Part shown: positions 1 to 6,988 of the stretch, piece by piece
Position numbering within the stretch: the first letter of the stretch is position 1
Layout of the letters: each line of letters starts with the position of its first letter
Assembly (NCBI GenBank): GCA_030036985.1
Contig: JASHSD010000567.1
Span: forward strand, 1-13,925
Length of the DNA: 13,925 nucleotides
Source: Bryobacteraceae bacterium
Lineage (GTDB): Bacteria > Acidobacteriota > Terriglobia > Bryobacterales > Bryobacteraceae
Direction of reading: 5' to 3'
Translations under genes and position numbers: made by a program
Notes under the pieces: model-generated
Databases searched by the model: none
Told to the model about the DNA's origin: nothing
Seen by the model: the letters and a program-made list of their open reading frames with translations, nothing else

Positions 1-48
1 GACGTGAACGCGCTGGTCGCTCTTGGTTCTTTCGAACACACGTGGTAA
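1..48 (+). pseudogene. Possible 3' fragment of a PIN-like gene
   Basis: The frame entering from the left edge reads DVNALVALGSFEHTW and stops at TAA 46-48. The DVNxLxALxxxxH pattern resembles the N-terminal strand of PIN/VapC ribonucleases, where the first Asp binds metal. In that family this strand begins the protein, so a stop only about 15 residues later would mean a truncated relic. The fragment is very short and could be chance. The gene start lies outside the window, so its status cannot be settled here. Confidence 0.22.
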
Positions 49-223
49 CGGTTGCCAAGGCGAATACACTCAAGACTGATCTCAGGAAGTCGAAAGCTGT
101 CCGTTTTGGTTTTATCGCGGACGACCATGATGTTTCTCACTCGCCCGCGTGGTCAAAGACGAGAAGATACCGGGAAGATTCCTGATTCGCCGCGGACGAA
201 CCTGCGCCTGACGTTGAATACCC

Positions 224-229
224 GATAAT
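224..229 (+). promoter_or_regulatory. Candidate -10 box ahead of ruvX
   Basis: GATAAT lies 6 bp upstream of the ruvX GTG. Transcription from such a box would start at about 235-237, giving an almost leaderless mRNA. That would fit the lack of a Shine-Dalgarno sequence before the GTG. No convincing -35 hexamer is seen 16-18 bp upstream (around 201-207), so this is weak. The rest of 49-235 shows no gene I can support. Confidence 0.2.
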
Positions 230-235
230 CGAATC

Positions 236-667
236 GTGAGCAAAGCGGGCCGTATACTGGCTCTGGATCTGGGAAAGAAACGCATCGGGCTCGCGCTCAG
301 CGATGAGTTGGGGCTAACCGCCCAGGGACTGAAAACCCTCGATCGTGAGGGGCGGCGCGCCGATATCGAGACGCTCCGGCGGATGGCGGTCGAGTCGGGC
401 GTCGAGTTGTTTCTCGTCGGCGATCCGGTGCAGATGAGCGGCGCTGCAAGCCGGCAGAGCGAATACACACGGGAGTTCGCGCGTGAACTCGAATACAAAA
501 CCGGACTGCCGGTGAAGTTCTGGGATGAGCGCTGGACCAGCCGCGAGGCCGAACGCACGCTGCGCGGGTCGGGCATCGCGCATGGGGAGCGGAAACCGGC
601 GATCGACCGGCTTTCGGCCGTGATTTTGCTGCAGAGTTATCTGGATTCGGTCGAGGCGCAGCGATGA
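236..667 (+). CDS. ruvX: Pre-16S rRNA nuclease / Holliday junction resolvase-like RuvX (YqgF)
   Basis: This 143-aa protein has an RNase H-like fold and matches the usual YqgF/RuvX size of about 140 aa. The family matures the 5' end of 16S rRNA in E. coli and is also described as a putative Holliday junction resolvase. The N-terminus carries ALDLGKKRIGLALSD, the family's DxGxxRxG strand with its first catalytic Asp. DERWTSREAE in the middle holds the acidic/Thr motif, and IDRLSAVILLQSYLD near the end holds the last conserved Asp. The segment usually written VGLPxxMxG reads VGDPVQMSG here, a small departure. The start is GTG at 236 with no clear Shine-Dalgarno; it leaves only two residues (M-S-K) before the conserved core. 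The stop overlaps the mltG start by 4 bp (ATGA), so the two are almost certainly co-translated. The ruvX–mltG neighbourhood also occurs in Firmicutes. Confidence 0.93.
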   Translation: MSKAGRILALDLGKKRIGLALSDELGLTAQGLKTLDREGRRADIETLRRMAVESGVELFLVGDPVQMSGAASRQSEYTREFARELEYKTGLPVKFWDERWTSREAERTLRGSGIAHGERKPAIDRLSAVILLQSYLDSVEAQR

Positions 668-1656
668 GGTTCGTGTTCCGGACATTGGTGTTGGCGATGC
701 TTGTCGCCGCGATCGGCGGAGCATGGGTGCTGTCGCGGCTGAATCGTCCGTACGAGGGTTTTTCGCAGCCGGTGTTCCTCGATTTCGCCCATGGGACTTC
801 AACGCGGAGTATGGCGCGGGAGCTTGCGGATAAGGGCGTGATTCAGAGCGCGTGGCTCTTTCTGGCGGCGCGCGCGTTTGAACGCGGCGCGAATCTGCAG
901 GCGGGCGAGTACAAGTTCGACAAGCCTGCGTCGCCGCTGACGGTTTACGGGCGCATCGCGCGCGGCGACATCTTCTATATGGAGCTGCTGATCCCTGAGG
1001 GGTTCAACATGTTCGATATCGCGGAAGCGGTGGAGAAGCTGGGCACGATGAGCGCGCAAACGTTTCTCGCCGCCGCGCGGGATCCGGAGATGATTCGCGA
1101 TCTGGATCCACATGCGCCCACGCTCGAAGGCTATCTGTTCCCGAACAAGTACCGCGTGTACCGGTATACGACCGCGCGCCAGATCTGCCGCATGATGACG
1201 GACGAATTCCGCGCGCAATGGAAAGCGCTGGGCGCGCGCGCCGATGTGCACGACGCGATCACGCTGGCTTCGCTTGTCGAACGGGAAGCGAAGCGGCCGG
1301 AAGAGCGGCCGATGGTGGCTTCGGTGTTTCGCAATCGCCTGGCGCTCGGGATGAAGCTCGATTGCGATCCGACGACCGTGTATGCGGCGCTGCTTCAGCA
1401 TCGGTACCGCGGCGCGATTTACCGCTCAGATCTGGAGAATGCGAGTCCGTGGAATACGTATCAGCATGCGGGATTGCCGCCGGGGCCGATCGCCAATCCG
1501 GGGGTGAGTTCGATCAGGGCGGCGCTGTCTCCGGCCGAGACGCACTACCTGTATTTTGTGGCGAAGGCGGATGGGTCGGGCGGACATAATTTCTCGGAAT
1601 CGCTGGTGCAGCATGAGGCGGCGGTGGCGCGGTATCAGCGGGCCTTGCGGCGGTAA
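664..1656 (+). CDS. mltG: Endolytic murein transglycosylase MltG (YceG-like)
   Basis: This 330-aa inner-membrane protein cleaves nascent glycan strands within the chain and so sets strand length in peptidoglycan synthesis. One N-terminal transmembrane segment (about residues 6-24) anchors it, with the rest facing the periplasm. A LysM-like subdomain occupies roughly residues 35-110. The YceG domain follows, with LLIPEGFNMFDIA, LEGYLFPNKYRV, and the catalytic segment LASLVEREA; Glu206 is the expected catalytic residue. Later come SVFRNRL, DCDPTTVYA, SPWNTYQHAGLPPGPIANPG and the C-terminal HNFSESLVQH, all typical. The ATG overlaps the ruvX stop (ATGA). The TAA at 1654-1656 shares a base with the next ATG, giving a three-gene coupled unit. 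The length is normal for the family and nothing looks damaged. Confidence 0.95.
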   Translation: MRFVFRTLVLAMLVAAIGGAWVLSRLNRPYEGFSQPVFLDFAHGTSTRSMARELADKGVIQSAWLFLAARAFERGANLQAGEYKFDKPASPLTVYGRIARGDIFYMELLIPEGFNMFDIAEAVEKLGTMSAQTFLAAARDPEMIRDLDPHAPTLEGYLFPNKYRVYRYTTARQICRMMTDEFRAQWKALGARADVHDAITLASLVEREAKRPEERPMVASVFRNRLALGMKLDCDPTTVYAALLQHRYRGAIYRSDLENASPWNTYQHAGLPPGPIANPGVSSIRAALSPAETHYLYFVAKADGSGGHNFSESLVQHEAAVARYQRALRR

Positions 1657-2099
1657 TGGCGCGGATCACCAAACGTCAGCGCGTGCTCGATTTCGCGGCG
1701 GCGCGCGGATGGGCGCTGGTGGACGAGGCGGAGTGGCGTGAATTGAAATCCGCGCTGCCGGATGTTTCGGAGACTACGATTCGCGAATCGGGACTCGCGA
1801 TCGCGCAGCCGTGGATGGGCGTGGCGCCACATTCGATGGACCAGATGGAAGCATCGCTGCGCGCAATGAGCGAGGTTTATGCTTCACGGCCGGATCTGCG
1901 GCGATCTTGCCGCGACCAGGTGATCGCGGCAAAGGCGCGGGCGCGGTTCGCGGCATCGAACGCCAGGGTCGCGCAGGAGAAGCGGCGGATGAAGGCGGAG
2001 ATGGTCGAGTGGATGCTGGTCTGGCTGGACGATCCCGCGATGTTTCCCGCGTGGGCGCCCATGCGGCGATCGCGGATCGGGGCCGGAAACGGGGTTTAG
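1656..2099 (+). CDS. Unrecognised 147-aa protein coupled to mltG
   Basis: The product is basic and mostly helical, with no signal peptide and no membrane segment, so it is probably cytoplasmic. I recognise no domain. Visible features are a basic start (MARITKRQR), a Trp-containing stretch WALVDEAEWRELKSALP, a charged Arg/Lys/Ala-rich helix at about residues 85-115, and an aromatic patch EWMLVWLDDPAMFPAW near residues 118-133. The ATG shares its A with the TAA of mltG (TAATG), which strongly suggests translational coupling. It ends at TAG 2097-2099, and REP-like palindromes begin about 40 bp later, marking the end of the operon. Base composition and codon use match mltG, so I treat it as a real gene. 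A link to cell wall or RNA processing is only inference from position. Confidence 0.7.
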   Translation: MARITKRQRVLDFAAARGWALVDEAEWRELKSALPDVSETTIRESGLAIAQPWMGVAPHSMDQMEASLRAMSEVYASRPDLRRSCRDQVIAAKARARFAASNARVAQEKRRMKAEMVEWMLVWLDDPAMFPAWAPMRRSRIGAGNGV

Positions 2100-2137
2100 T
2101 AGGTGTAGTGTCCACACTGAGCAGTTTTATGCGGTTC

Positions 2138-2202
2138 GGACACGCGACTTCAGTCGCGTCTTCAAATGTGGCGCCCAAAAACGCGACTGAAGTCGCGTGT
2201 CC
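2138..2202. repeat. Paired inverted REP-like palindromes
   Basis: Two perfectly complementary 22-bp units, 2138-2159 and 2181-2202, face each other across a 21-bp spacer. Each unit is itself nearly palindromic: the arms ACGCGACT and AGTCGCGT surround a 2-nt centre (TC in the left copy, GA in the right). The right unit runs into a further 6-bp stem, GTCCAG (2199-2204) with CTGGAC (2211-2216), that could pair as an alternative. The pair sits between the converging ends of the mltG operon and a decayed minus-strand gene, a typical place for REP/BIME elements. It could act as a two-way terminator or mRNA stabiliser; that function is inferred. Confidence 0.8.
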
Positions 2203-2218
2203 AGTATTTCCTGGACAA

Positions 2219-2343
2219 CTACACCAGCTTGTCCACGACTGCCACGCCGCCTTTGACCAGCACTTGGCCTTCAGCCGCTTCCAATATCCTTCGAGCGGAT
2301 CGCCGTCGAGAAGAACGAAATCGGCCAACTTGCCTGGTTCAGC
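2219..2343 (-). pseudogene. Amidohydrolase C-terminus, frameshifted remnant
   Basis: On the minus strand, 2343-2290 reads AEPGKLADFVLLDGDPLE, the signature C-terminal strand of secreted amidohydrolases of the imidazolonepropionase/prolidase-like group. In those proteins ...PGKxADxVxLDGDPL precedes the final lines of the composite beta-domain. After Glu the frame is lost. Two extra bases (2288-2289) lead into another frame, which continues as ILEAAEGQVLVKGGVAVVDKLV and stops at TAG (2219-2221 on the plus strand), as an intact family member would. One lost base would explain the shift. The metal-binding His/Asp part of the enzyme is entirely absent upstream, so this is a decayed tail with no activity. 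Confidence 0.72.
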
Positions 2344-2377
2344 ATGTCTTCCTGAACACGCGCTATCCGAAGTCAGA

Positions 2378-2520
2378 TTAATCCCCGGTTGCCGCCCGGT
2401 CCGCCTCATTTGCCGCGACCGAGCGCTTTACGACCGTGTGAACACCAGGTTCATCTGACATCGCTCCAGGCAAGAGCAAGAGCAGGATCAGAATCGGAGC
2501 AATCCACCGCGGGCTGCCAT
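2378..2520 (-). pseudogene. Truncated start of an exported protein
   Basis: Directly after the PBP stop (TAG at 2521-2523 on this strand) an ATG begins at 2520, but its own frame ends after about ten codons. The neighbouring frame reads as a clear signal peptide, WIAPILILLLLLPGAMS. It is followed by DEPGVHTVVKRSVAANEADR and a TAA at 2378-2380. A +1 or -2 slip between the ATG and the hydrophobic stretch would restore a start. The sequence looks coding (hydrophobic core, then a charged helix) but has no usable start in frame and ends after about 45 residues, next to the amidohydrolase remnant. It was probably the next gene of the PBP transcript before deletion. I do not know its family. Confidence 0.5.
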
Positions 2521-5500
2521 CTAACCGGCAACCGACGCCCTCGGGCGGGTCTGAGATGGGGGAGTGGAGATCAGCGGCAGGAGCCGCGGCTCGAGATCTT
2601 TTAATATCTGCACCGCCAGAGCGCTGGTGAACTTATAATTGCCCGCGGTCTTGCCCGGAACGAAGGCCAGGACGGTTCCATAGAACCGATTGCCGATAAA
2701 AAACACAAAGGCCGCCGTACGGTTTTCCACTCTCGATCCGATCAGGCCGCCGCGTACTCCGAACTCCTGCAGGCGGTTGTCGCCGGTGCCGGTCTTTCCC
2801 CCAATCGGCAGGATGGAGCCATCCGCGAATTTGAAGCCGCCTTGCGCGCGGCGGCCCGTCCCGTTCTGCACCACACCGATCATTTCGCGGCGCGCCAGTC
2901 TTGCGATCGAGGGGGAAAGGACTCGCCCACCCTGCGCCGGCTCATGCGAAAGCGTCGTTTCCCAAGGCGTCGCCTGAGCAAGCTGAATTTGCCGAATGCC
3001 GGTGTCCGGGTAGTACATTCCGTCCCGGACCAAAATCCCGACCAGATCGGCCAGCGCATGCGGCGTATCGCCCGAAACGCCGATCGAAGTCGCATACGAC
3101 GGCACGAGCGAGTCGAATGGATAGCCCAGGGATCGCCAGGCGCGGTGGATCTCTTTGAACGCGTCGATCTCCAGCAGAGTCTCGATGCGTTTATCCTGCG
3201 CATGTTTGTAGCGGGTTTTGAAGAGCCATTTGTACACCTCCTGGCGCTGCGCCGCGCTTGCCTGGATGACATCCCGAAGCGTGGCGTTGGGGTGGCTCTC
3301 ACGGTAATTCAGCAGCCAGAGTTCGAGCGGGTGAACGCGCGCCAGATAACCCCGATCGTTAAGATCGAACTTATCCGGGCCATACTTATCGAACAACTCC
3401 CCGGTATCCTCGCGGGCCAGGGCCGACGCGGGCAGATGCGCCCGAAGGAAGGCGTCCAGTTGATCCAGGTTCGCCTGCGGCCGTACGGACCGGAAGATCA
3501 CTGTGGCGCGCACCGGCGTCAGGGCGATCCCGCCAATCAAAGTCTGCAGCGCCTGGTCCGGCGTCTGGCGCCCGTACTTCTCGTAGAAGCGCCGCAGAAA
3601 CGTGCGGCCTTCAAAATCGGCGAAACGTTTCAGGTAGCCTTGCCGGGCGGGATCGTTCGGGTTGTCCAGCACATCGGGTGATGATCCCGGCACACGGAAC
3701 ATGTAGTAATGTTCGATGTCCCGCATCAGACGGATAAAAACCAGGTTGACGGACCGCTGAAAGGCCTCGCTGACCGTGAAGATTTCGTAGTCTTCGGATT
3801 TCTCAAAATTATCGAAATGATGCAAGCCACCCGCGGTGAAGAACGCTTCGCCATTGCCGCCGGAATACTTGCGCTGGAGCGCCGCTTCGAGCATCGGCTC
3901 CAGGCTTTTGTCGGTTGCTTTCGACAAATAGTCGATGGCCCATTGCGTCAGAGCGTCGCCGGGAATTACGTGGACGCTCTTCAGTTGCGGAGGCGTCATC
4001 CCCGAATACTCACGATGCAGATCCTCGACGATCTGAAGGTAATTGATCATTGTCCGCAGTTTCGCGGTAGAGCCGAGCTGCAGCTTCGTGCCCATGTTGA
4101 TATCCAGCGGCTCGTTGAAATTGTCCGTCTGGATCCGCAGCAGATTGGAACGGCTGCCGCGTTCGTAAACCGTGACGCTGTAAATCACCGAGCGAGGGTT
4201 TCCCTGGTCGAGCAACTGATATTGATCGAGTCCCGCGGCCTTCACCGCGTCCGAACCGGACAAGCCGTTAAGGAAGTCGGTGACGGATTTCTGCGCCGCC
4301 CGGTCGAGCGTGGCGTTCACGGTCATATCCAGCCGGTCGAGCGTATATTGCTTGCGCACGCCGAGCATCGACAAGAGCGAGACGCGAATCGCATTCGACG
4401 CCTTGTTTGCGGTGAAGCTCTCCGGCGGCCGCGGTGAGGCTTCGGGCCGCAGGTTTTTCCGGGCGGCCAGGGCTTCGTCCCGCAGCCGTTCCGAAATCAC
4501 TCCGTTCCGGCTCAGCACCCGCAGGTAACCATCAGTCTTGTCTGCCAGCGCGTCGGGGTCTCGCAGCAGGTACCGCGTTGGCGCCCGCAACGCGAGGAGG
4601 AGCGATAAGACCTCTCGATACGCTCTTCCTCGCGCGGCGAGCCCTCTGTCGTTCAACGTTGATTCCTTCGCCGACAGCAGCGCGTTGACCGATGCCACGT
4701 CATCTCCGTACCAATCGTGGAGACCGTCCGCGAGCCCTATAACCTCTCCCTGCCCCCGTGTGGCCGACAGAGGAATCGAATTGATGTAGTCGCAGACAAT
4801 CTCCCGCTGGGCGGAAATCGTTACCGGACCCAGGCGATAAGCGCGCAGCGAGGCTGACGCCATCTGTCGCGCCTTCTCGAGAATCGAACCGGTGCGGCCA
4901 TCGGGCGAGTGGCGCATTTTCTCGAGCTGCGTTGCGAGAGTGCTGCCACCGGGCCGCGGGTACCGGTGATCGATTGCGTGCAGGCCCACATCAAACATGG
5001 CGTGACCAAACCGGCCCCATTGAACCGCCGGATTTCGATAAGGCCGGGATGTGTCCAGCATCTGGCGATTTTCGATGAACAGAACTGTTCTGACGATCGG
5101 CGCGGGAATGGACGCGAAGTCAGGATAGATTCGCCGCGGATTCGGTGAGCTGTATAAAGGCCGTCCCGCGCGGTCCAAAATGAGAAGCCCCGCCCGATTC
5201 TTTTCGCGATACGTCGGTTCCAGCCCAAGCCGGCTCAGCGCCCGCTGCGCGAATGAATCCGACGCCTGGCTGTCGATGCGGAATCCGGCCGCCTCCAATC
5301 TCGCGATAAATCCGGGTAATCGCGAATACCCAAGACGTTCGTCGTACGGGCCTCGACCCGGGCGGTCGAGAGCGTGACTGGGACCCGGCCGGATTGAGAA
5401 TGTCTCCTGCCGCGCCACGATCGAAAGAATGCGTGACTCGGCCCAGGAAGATCTCACTTCCAGCAGTGTGAGGGCTGATAAGAGAACAAGCGTAACAGCG

Positions 5501-5748
5501 ATCTTCGTAATCCTTGAGAATCGGCGCAGGCCCGATAAGGAAATACCGCCGGTCTTTGGGAGAGTCTTCTTCGGGAAGGCGACATCGGCAATTCCCTGGA
5601 TTCGAAGGCCCAAGTTCTTCCCCACCTGGTAAGACGCGGGACCAGCGGCCGGGGTTTTGTACGCCGCGCCGCAAACAAGGATAGAAGTTACAACTGTTAG
5701 CCGATCGCTGTATTGCTTCGCGCCGCGCCGAGCGTAGGAATACGTCAA
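2521..5748 (-). CDS. Bifunctional penicillin-binding protein (GT51 glycosyltransferase plus transpeptidase)
   Basis: This protein of up to 1075 aa polymerises lipid II into glycan strands and cross-links the stem peptides at the periplasmic face. Numbering from the TTG at 5748, a single transmembrane segment spans about residues 81-97. GT51 motifs follow: IENRQ with the likely catalytic Glu226, GGSTLATQLEK (268-278), the basic helix EKARQMASASLRAYRL, and a YINSIP segment. The transpeptidase has LGSTAK (Ser560, Lys563), SVN (666-668) and GGKTGTG (Lys985). The ENR…GGSTLATQxEK…RHSPxGRT pattern marks the ~1000-aa clade known from Proteobacteria rather than the standard PBP1a/1b type. About 317 residues separate SVN from KTG, far more than in PBP1b, so a large insertion is present. 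The start is uncertain: the TTG has no good ribosome site, and GTG at 5625 or TTG near 5613 are alternatives. Confidence 0.88.
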   Translation of the reverse strand: MTYSYARRGAKQYSDRLTVVTSILVCGAAYKTPAAGPASYQVGKNLGLRIQGIADVAFPKKTLPKTGGISLSGLRRFSRITKIAVTLVLLSALTLLEVRSSWAESRILSIVARQETFSIRPGPSHALDRPGRGPYDERLGYSRLPGFIARLEAAGFRIDSQASDSFAQRALSRLGLEPTYREKNRAGLLILDRAGRPLYSSPNPRRIYPDFASIPAPIVRTVLFIENRQMLDTSRPYRNPAVQWGRFGHAMFDVGLHAIDHRYPRPGGSTLATQLEKMRHSPDGRTGSILEKARQMASASLRAYRLGPVTISAQREIVCDYINSIPLSATRGQGEVIGLADGLHDWYGDDVASVNALLSAKESTLNDRGLAARGRAYREVLSLLLALRAPTRYLLRDPDALADKTDGYLRVLSRNGVISERLRDEALAARKNLRPEASPRPPESFTANKASNAIRVSLLSMLGVRKQYTLDRLDMTVNATLDRAAQKSVTDFLNGLSGSDAVKAAGLDQYQLLDQGNPRSVIYSVTVYERGSRSNLLRIQTDNFNEPLDINMGTKLQLGSTAKLRTMINYLQIVEDLHREYSGMTPPQLKSVHVIPGDALTQWAIDYLSKATDKSLEPMLEAALQRKYSGGNGEAFFTAGGLHHFDNFEKSEDYEIFTVSEAFQRSVNLVFIRLMRDIEHYYMFRVPGSSPDVLDNPNDPARQGYLKRFADFEGRTFLRRFYEKYGRQTPDQALQTLIGGIALTPVRATVIFRSVRPQANLDQLDAFLRAHLPASALAREDTGELFDKYGPDKFDLNDRGYLARVHPLELWLLNYRESHPNATLRDVIQASAAQRQEVYKWLFKTRYKHAQDKRIETLLEIDAFKEIHRAWRSLGYPFDSLVPSYATSIGVSGDTPHALADLVGILVRDGMYYPDTGIRQIQLAQATPWETTLSHEPAQGGRVLSPSIARLARREMIGVVQNGTGRRAQGGFKFADGSILPIGGKTGTGDNRLQEFGVRGGLIGSRVENRTAAFVFFIGNRFYGTVLAFVPGKTAGNYKFTSALAVQILKDLEPRLLPLISTPPSQTRPRASVAG

Positions 5749-6006
5749 CCTGAGCCGTGACCGTCAGGGGGCAGAGATCAGTGCTGACTTCCGGCGACCG
5801 CTCCCTCACTGTCGCGGCTCAGTACGGATCCCGCTTTCCGGATTCCACTTTTATGTCGCGCACAATAAGCATTCAGCTGCGATGCCGTCGACCTGAAGCT
5901 TCTCGCTACCGTATCTCCGCGCACGTTTCGGTGCCCCGTAAGGCGATCCAACGCCCGGCCGCTGCCGGCGGTACATTGATGAGTGTGGTCGTCAGGAACT
6001 ACGGCC
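5749..6006. other. Divergent intergenic region, PBP and DUF488 gene
   Basis: About 260 bp separate the minus-strand PBP start from the plus-strand DUF488 gene, so promoters for both should lie here. I see no clear sigma-70 pair, no riboswitch-like structure and no strong hairpin. Open frames crossing it have arginine/serine-rich products without recognisable motifs, so I leave them out. If the PBP starts at one of the internal codons, the gap is about 125 bp longer. Confidence 0.4.
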
Positions 6007-6019
6007 AGGGAGGTGAACA

Positions 6020-6412
6020 ATGATTCAGTTGAAACGTGTCTACGACAAGCCCCAGTCGAGCGACGGCGCGCGCTTCCTCGTGGACCGGCTTTGGCCGCGC
6101 GGTCTCCGCAAGACCGACGTTCACATGGAGGGGTGGCTGAAGGAGGCTGGCCCCAGCACGCCCTTGCGAAAGTGGTTCGCCCACGATCCGGACAAATGGA
6201 CCGAGTTTCAGCGCCGGTATTTCGCCGAGTTGGAAGAGCGGCAGGAGGCATGGAAACCAATTGTGCAGGCCATGAAACGCGGTCCGGTGACGCTGCTGTA
6301 CAGCTCCCATGATGAAGAACACAATAACGCGGCCGCCCTGAAACGCTTCCTTGAAAAAAAGCCGGCGCGAAGGAAGATCGCATCAGCCTCCGACGGCGCT
6401 GGAGGGGATTAA
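6020..6412 (+). CDS. DUF488 family protein (YeaO-like)
   Basis: This 130-aa soluble protein belongs to the DUF488 family, whose biochemical role is not established. The family hallmarks are all present: KRVYDKP at the start, the near-invariant DGARFLVDRLWPRGLRKTD (about residues 15-33), WLKEAGPSTPLRKWFAHDP (about 38-56), and a C-terminal strand VTLLYSSHDEEHNNA. The length matches the usual 115-130 aa, with a lysine-rich and then disordered tail after KKPARRK. The ATG at 6020 follows a strong Shine-Dalgarno, GGGAGGTG, at about 6008-6015 with good spacing. It has no co-directional close neighbour and converges with the small lipoprotein gene; a three-hairpin repeat sits between the two stops. 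Confidence 0.9.
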   Translation: MIQLKRVYDKPQSSDGARFLVDRLWPRGLRKTDVHMEGWLKEAGPSTPLRKWFAHDPDKWTEFQRRYFAELEERQEAWKPIVQAMKRGPVTLLYSSHDEEHNNAAALKRFLEKKPARRKIASASDGAGGD

Positions 6413-6512
6413 TTGGCTTCGGAACCGGTTCCGGGGAAGCGCAGCGCCCGCACGCACACTCGCCGCCGATGGCAGCGCAGAAAATAACGGATCTCCGTCC
6501 GGGCATCCGTGG

Positions 6513-6609
6513 CGCAGACTCTCAGCCGTGCCCGGACTCCTCCGGGACCTGTGGTGGGGCGAAGCATGCCTCCCGAAGAGTCGGGACGCGGCACGACGAG
6601 TGTGTGCGC
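6513..6609 (+). repeat. Three-hairpin dispersed repeat, left copy
   Basis: About 97 bp here match the reverse complement of 6989-7091 with some 15% divergence and a 3-bp indel near CTCAG/CCGTGCCCGG. Two hairpins are intact: CCCGGA/TCCGGG around a CTCC loop (6531-6546) and TCCCGA/TCGGGA around an AGAG loop (6571-6586). The third, at about 6593-6609, is eroded. The copy lies between the converging ends of the DUF488 gene and the lipoprotein gene, where the hairpins could end transcription. No transposase or obvious target duplication is attached. Confidence 0.75.
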
Positions 6610-6627
6610 ACGATTTGCTTCATCAGA

Positions 6628-6897
6628 TCAATGATTGTCCGGGTTGTCTTTGCGATGTTCGTCGGGACGCGGATTCGTATCGAGCGCCCGGCGCGCCTCC
6701 TCGCGGGCCTTATCCAGGTCGCGATTGACTTCGCGGCTTGCCTTCGCCGCGTCGGCCGCGGCCCGTTGCGCGGCAACTCGGGAATCGTGCTTGATCTGTT
6801 CGGCGGTTTGATGCGCCTGTTCGCGTGCCCGATCGTTTTGATTCTGGGAGCAAGCCCCCAGAATCAACAGGCTGAGAATCAGAGCCGTGACCTTCAT
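6628..6897 (-). CDS. Small putative lipoprotein with charged helical body
   Basis: This 89-aa protein starts MKVTALILSLLILGAC, a textbook type II signal peptide: a basic start, a hydrophobic core, and the lipobox LGAC with Cys16 as the lipidated residue. The remainder is rich in Ala, Arg, Lys, Asp and Glu with a heptad-like pattern (REQAHQTAEQIKHD, then AADAAKASREVNRD). It probably forms one long alpha helix or coiled coil on the membrane or outer-membrane surface, and ends in a charged, Pro/Asp/Asn-rich tail. I chose the ATG at 6897 because it opens directly into the signal peptide; an upstream GTG at 6948 would add 17 residues that spoil it. No strong ribosome site is visible. The gene is bracketed by two inverted copies of the three-hairpin repeat. 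The function is unknown. Confidence 0.75.
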   Translation of the reverse strand: MKVTALILSLLILGACSQNQNDRAREQAHQTAEQIKHDSRVAAQRAAADAAKASREVNRDLDKAREEARRALDTNPRPDEHRKDNPDNH

Positions 6898-6988
6898 AGC
6901 CCGTGATGGAGCAAGCGAAAGGCCAACCAACCGATTGTGTGCGGTCACACTGAACAGCTACCAGCTCAGGGCCTGAACAGCGCCGTGG

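Noticed and set aside
63..185. Open frame in the leader region, stopping at 183-185
   Set aside because: It has no start codon with a ribosome site and no recognisable motif; it is short enough to occur by chance.
2842..3681. Long plus-strand open frame opposite the PBP gene (279 codons), and a similar one at 3709-4437
   Set aside because: Products are Arg/Val/His-rich mirror images of the minus-strand PBP, which has full GT51 and transpeptidase motifs in the same bases.
5120..5809. 229-codon minus-strand frame over the PBP start region
   Set aside because: It shares the strand with the PBP in another frame, and its Ser/Arg/Pro-rich product has no motif. It does not supply a better PBP start.
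6469..6906. Plus-strand 145-codon frame running through the left repeat and the lipoprotein gene
   Set aside because: The repeat encodes part of it and the rest is antisense to a protein with a clear lipobox, so the minus strand is preferred.
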